Source of the DNA: Isoetes taiwanensis
Taxonomy: Eukaryota > Streptophyta > Lycopodiopsida > Isoetales > Isoetaceae
Direction: 5' to 3'
Assembly: GCA_021234155.1 (NCBI GenBank)
Contig: JAJEKV010000071.1
Location: forward strand, 5,549,661 to 5,613,660
DNA length: 64,000 nt
This document shows, piece after piece, positions 59,061-64,000 of the stretch (its first letter is position 1; each line of letters starts with the position of its first letter). The translations under genes and the position numbers were made by a program. The notes below the pieces were generated by a model. That model saw only the letters and a program-made list of their open reading frames with translations, did not search any database and was not told the DNA's origin.

Positions 59061-60265
59061 ACGAATTGCTCCCTCTTGACACCTTGCTATGTTGTCTTGC
59101 CTCATCCTTGTACCCTTAATATAAGATTAAGCGGCTGAACCGCTGCATTGACACACACTAGAATAGTTACCCATTGGCTACGTAACCCTATTCTCCCCTT
59201 TCACGGCAATTATCCATAAACCCTTACTTTTCGACTTGGATCCTGTCAAATGCGCATTCCAAATTCTTGAGAAAAGCCAGGCATCATACACTTCTTTCAG
59301 CCGTGGCAGAAGCCATCAAGTTGGCTTGATTCATTGCAGACACATGAGAGCCTTCAATGTTGCCTCCTAAGGGAAGTCTCGGGTGCCTTTGGCAGAAAAC
59401 TACCATTTGCTCCTAGCACACCATCAAAGCGAATTACCCTCCTTGCCATCTCGGGGCGCACACTCCTTCTGACAGCCAGTCACACCCATTCCACACTCGC
59501 CCCGCCTATTGCCCAAATTAACCAATTCCTTTGGTGTCGGGATGGGATGCAGCATTTTTCTTGGAAATCCGCCCACTCCCCAGTAATCACGATGAAACTG
59601 ACTACGGGTATGCACGACCCGATACAGATGCCTCTCTAATTGAAATTCATTTTCCCTTACCGCAAATTAGAGTGCGGTCGACATCTCTTCCCTTCATCCA
59701 TTGTCCTCGCGCTGTCTCCTTGGCATTGCGGTGTGAGATCCGCTATTGCTGCCTTTCTTCTTATTTTAGGCGCACAAACTGTTTGCTTACCCCTTTAGTT
59801 GGTCTCCTGACTCGGGCGTGGCATCGATGCGTAGTCGGGGCCCAAGTGCGACACCATCGCTCCCATGTGCGGTAGCAGGACAAGCTTGGTGTTGATGGAA
59901 TTGCTTGAGCCATTTGGGTAATCTTGATAATCCATATAGATTGAGGCGATTATGGCTGGAATTAGCCCGCCAATTCCATTTGACGATGAATCATGCCTGG
60001 GATGGCCACGATGGAGGGTGTTTTGATGCTTGAAGGATGGGTCTACGAGCCTGAGGACCCGTGGATTCAAATATGACGAACAAGCGACACTTGCCACACG
60101 TTGGGAGGGTGGGACAGCGAAGGATCCTTGGTACCACAGGGTATGATACTTCCCAGAGCGGACAACCCCACCTATACATGTATTACCTGACGATACTGCT
60201 TTTAAACCTACGTAAAATTGTTTAAAGCCAAGGTAAATATTCAAACCTGAAACGTAGCTATGGGT
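59061..60265. other. GC-richer stretch; flank of the pogo-like remnant
   Basis: The minus strand from 59,061 to ~59,700 should carry the N-terminal part of the transposase if it survives, but no helix-turn-helix or first catalytic Asp was found by eye. A 178-codon minus-strand frame (60331-59795) has an unlikely composition and competes with overlapping frames, so it is not called a gene. Confidence 0.4.
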
Positions 60266-60300
60266 AGATGGAGACGGAAGCCCTTTGTCACCAGGCATCA

Positions 60301-60907
60301 ACAGGACGATTCCACATGCTCTGCACCTCAACAGCCTGCCGATTCAATTCAATCGCTGCAAAATTAGCGGCTCTTGTCAACGGTCGCCATTTGTTTTCTT
60401 TAAATTCAGTACAATCCAGATTTCAATTGCCGATCATTTCGACGTCTTTTCAGCACGGGCATAATACAACAGACGCAAACGGCTATGGAAAATATTCTTC
60501 TTTGATTAGGTCTGCAAAGCTTTCTTTGTTTTGCTTAAGTTTTATCATCAGTTGTTGATTGTGTAAAATACATTTGGAAGAAGTAAAAACTAGGGCGATA
60601 CTGTCATTCGTAGTAATTGAATACAAGAGTTCTTTCTGGCAATCTGCATGATTATAAACCCGGGTGTAGATGTTTGCTGAAATATATCAGTAGAAGCTTC
60701 TAAACTTGGCGTTCTGATATTATTAGAAATAAGCGTTTTTCTTGATGCTAACTTTCAGATCAACATTTCTTTTGCAAACTGCATGAAATTTAGCGAGATC
60801 GATGTGAGTTCCGGGGATATACACGAAGATGTACAGCAAGAGATTGTGCTGGATCGGAAACTTAAGTTGGAAGAAGAAAGGGAAAAATTCCAGCAAGCCG
60901 CTTACAG
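60301..60907 (+). pseudogene. Possible gene fragment: targeting-peptide-like exon and a charged exon
   Basis: A frame at ~60313-60510 reads CRFNSIAAKLAALVNGRHLF and SLNSVQSRFQLPIISTSF, rich in Ser, Arg and hydrophobics like an organelle-targeting leader, and could end at a donor at gattag|gtctgc (~60510). A second exon, 60758-60907, has an acceptor (ctttcag) and a donor (cttacag|gtattg) and reads DVQQEIVLDRKLKLEEEREK then FQQAAYR, a charged helix. A third acceptor (gactgcag) lies at ~61030. The family is not recognised and no later exon was found. Confidence 0.35.
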
Positions 60908-60919
60908 GTATTGGATATG

Positions 60920-63900
60920 CTGAACTCCAATAACACACTTCTCGCAGTAAGCATAATCATCTTTTTTTAATGCACTTTATTTAGTCTTTTTTGTCTGATT
61001 CCTAGTCTTTTGTCTGATTCTGGACTGCAGATCACAAATGGTGGGGATCTTCCATTGCAAAAGATAATGCAGATGGTTGGCGATAATGCAGATAATTGAT
61101 CTCCTTGCGCTCCTATTCTTATAGTTACAAAAATTTCATTTCAAATGCTAGGATGAACATCCAGTCATATCACGAAAAGAGACTGTACAATGTTACGCAA
61201 AGTTGCCAAAACTACCTTAATGCCTAGTAGTCTGTACAAAAAGTACTGTCACTTCATATTCATTTCTTAACAATCTTTCCATATGCTCTAAGGACAACAT
61301 AATTCATTCAGTTCATAAAAAATGTTTATAAAGAAAGCGATTCGATTAAATGGCTGCTTTAAGAACACTGCAGTTGGAACAACTAATTTTTTGTAAAAGA
61401 TTGCAAGCGCATCTTAAGGCTGGGTTCACATGCGGCAGTTGCCTCAGATGGGCCTGTTTTGCCTGTATAGAGGCCCTGTGTAAATAGATCATGCCGTGGC
61501 GCTGCTCAAAAATGTGAGGCATTTTTGCATGACTGTGATGGCTTCGTTGCTATAGACAGCCTACTTGAACACAAATACATCCACTATTTTGAAGATCCCC
61601 AATTGTAGTGACATAAAGGCAGAGCTCTTACAACTTTTCTGGCCCTCAGCTAGCAAATCATTACTTTATGACCTGGGCAAGGCCAAACCAAAGTCATTAC
61701 TTTGACCTGGGCAAAGGGCCAGTTTACTATTAAACAACATAATACAAGCTTATCCTTACTTGAGAGAAACACTTTAGGAATTCAATAACATACATCAAAT
61801 CTATTATACCTTCGCTGCAATACCTATATCCTCTAACGTATTAACCAAGTAATCAGTTTACTCTATAGTGTCCATGGTTGCAGGGATAATTTATAAGCGA
61901 GAGTGGGTTATACCCATAACCACAAACGCCCCTTCTAACAAGTGAATTCTCAAAGCTGTACCTGTAAGCCTTTAATCACAGTGACAAGATGTCACTTCAC
62001 TTCATACTGAACTATTCGTTCTATGAAATTATCAGCAGCATGACAAACCAGATAAATAGCCAGAGCAACACAAAATCAAAAATAGAATTTCATTTACTAA
62101 ATTAGTACTCTAAAAAAAAAATGGACCTCCTCATACCATACTTATACATAGAGGAAAGTGGACCTTCCCATTGGACTTATGATGAATAATGATCTCAAAC
62201 TGGGATGTCTAGTAAGGGGATCATTTCTGTACTATCACATCTCTATCTCAACCTATTCTAGGCAACAACCTTGGATGCCTTTGCTCAGGGTTGCCCCTCC
62301 ATTAGATTTGAACAGGCTGCCAATTCTGGTCAAAATACTGGAGCTGAAATATTTTTGCAGACCTGGACTGTCTGAATGTCGCTAGTTGAATCTACATTGT
62401 ACCTTGCCAAATCATAAGCAATGTAGATGCCACAGTCTTTCTCAGAGGCAACTCAACTGATCAATCAGCATGGTGGTATTGCTGTTTTTGGGATGAAACC
62501 CATCCTGTTGTTTTAGCATTGCTTGATGAAAATACCACTATAATATGAGTTGGGTCCACAGATTCCACATCTACAGACGGTTTTAGAGTTAGGGATTGTC
62601 ATACCCAACATCATATAGTTTCTTATAAGAGCAAATGGCGGCATAATATTTCCATTACCAGTCTTCTGCTGTTGGGTCAATCATGGACTGATTCAGTGGA
62701 AGACAAGTCCAAGACAGTGGGTATTTAATCAACCATCTCACTGGAGAACAGGCTTGAGATACAAGTAGAGACCTAAAATTACTAAACTGAGGAGAACCAT
62801 GGGAATGTGCCGCAATGCAATAACTTGACCCATAATATTTCAAAAAACCTTTCTTTCTCATGACAGGTGGCAGCCATGTCTTCGATAAAATTGCCCTTGG
62901 AAAGGGTACTCGTTTAAATAACATTATTGCAACAAAGACGAAAATTCTTGCAATATAAAACCTAATTCACCAGATTTTGTAGCAAGGTTTGCTTGACTTT
63001 ATCCGCAGGGGAAGTTCTCCGCAGCCCCTGGTTTCCAGCCATGCGCCAGCCGTAACCACCGACGCGCCTAAAACTCGGTTTTGAATACATCAGTTTGAAT
63101 TGATAAGTATCTAATATCACCTATACCATCCAGGTCTTTGAAATAAATACGAAACTTTCTTGTAACGTGGAAATCCAATAGACCCATTTTTTCTCATTAT
63201 ATCATTCGCCACGACCAATGTTAGAACGATGGTTTTCTGCTTCAGTTGGGTTGGACTTTGGTTGAAACTTTGCAATAAAACCTTACGGGGTTGGTGAGCA
63301 TTATTAGTTTCCAATGAAACCATGTTACTCTATCCTTATTACTTTGATCGGTGGATCGACATTATTCTGAATGTACCGTCCAAAGGTGTGGAATTTCCCA
63401 CATGAGACCCGTGTACACTCGCTTTTTACCGCCCGCTTCCTACGTACCGCACCTAATACTTTCCTTACATACAAATAAATAGTGAAGGTCATATTGCATT
63501 TACAACACAGAAGCTGAGTGAACTAAAAGTCGGCCCAATTGACATACGACATTACCGTCCATGTCACGAAACAAGACTCTAAAAAGAGCAGGCAGTGGCT
63601 CTCACAAGCGTCCTTGCCCAAAACGTGCAATACATAGCGAGAATATGGACCTACCAAGTGCAAATAGCGAGATAACACTAAGGATGCAAACATCACACAA
63701 GAACTTGATGACATAACATAGCACGAGAAGAAGCTTCCACAAAGGCTGTCCATGCCAAGGCAATTTGTGCAAACAAGAAGCGTGACGGAACAACAATCTT
63801 GAGATTATCAACGTTGAAGACATACTTCCACGATACATGCCAAGCTCCATGAGCCACGCTCCAATTCATATCATGTATATGAAAGTGTACATTTCCAAGA

Positions 63901-64000
63901 AACAAAGCAATGGGATCCACCTATATTACAGACTCTGCGCTCTGGCCTTGTATTCACAGCAGTCCTGCCTTTACAAAGAACTAGCAATACGTAACTTCCA
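60920..64000. other. Intergenic stretch to the window end, nothing recognised
   Basis: AT-rich, short frames on both strands without motifs. A short direct repeat, cctgggcaa(a)gg with caaagtcattacttt, lies at 61671-61730. No RNA gene or mobile element could be supported. Confidence 0.5.

Noticed and set aside
59795-60331. 178-codon minus-strand ORF as a gene
   Set aside because: Composition is unlikely for a protein, another frame overlaps it, and it falls in a decayed transposon neighbourhood. No motif found.

Overview
The window is nuclear DNA from a land plant. It carries spliced genes with GT-AG introns, a plant-only regulator of chlorophyll synthesis (FLU-like), a PPR fragment, a fragment of a PAN-domain S-receptor-like kinase, and a Copia element with a plant-type primer binding site. 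I cannot name the species. The AT-rich, repeat-dense setting would suit a large-genome plant such as a fern, lycophyte or gymnosperm, but that is inference. Most of the 64 kb is decayed mobile DNA. Only three loci look like host genes with long readable coding sequence, and one of these, FLU, has a frameshift.

Layout. 0-2 kb: a broken receptor-kinase gene on the minus strand, flanked by GC-rich blocks full of the short palindrome GGGTTCGCC(N)AAGCGAACCC. 2-8 kb: two direct copies of a ~1 kb segment. One keeps an intact 136-codon ORF at 6427-6837 (-), the other is a decayed copy; between them lie small tandem repeats and a cluster of GGTATAAATTTATACC palindromes. 8.9-10.8 kb: a ~1.8 kb foldback element; a second, inverted copy sits at 32.8-34.2 kb. 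11-22.2 kb: a decayed multi-exon gene with a ParB-like IDGQHS motif and a possible methyltransferase-like part. It is split by a 6.7 kb pyrimidine-rich, non-coding repeat unit, and its introns hold a cluster of CTCGCGC hairpins.

23.3-35.8 kb: a Copia retrotransposon on the minus strand (5' LTR, primer site, gag and zinc knuckles at 34.2-35.8 kb; integrase and the start of RT at 23.3-25.0 kb). Its two halves are separated by 9 kb of nested insertions. These include a poly(A)-ended element, a possible 6.2 kb DNA transposon carrying a transposase-like ORF and, on the opposite strand, a coiled-coil plus FCP1-like HAD phosphatase gene, and the second foldback copy.

37.8-39.5 kb: a four-exon FLU homologue with one frameshift. 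41.4-48 kb: repeats, a broken PPR segment and an 890 bp element with terminal inverted repeats. 49.0-50.9 kb: a four-exon gene of 406 codons with a CxxC/H cluster and a basic coiled-coil tail; I do not recognise the family. 51-64 kb: mostly non-coding, with paired hairpins at 52.1 kb, a pogo-like transposase remnant at 58.8 kb and a possible exon pair at 60.3-60.9 kb. No rRNA, tRNA or CRISPR array could be supported.
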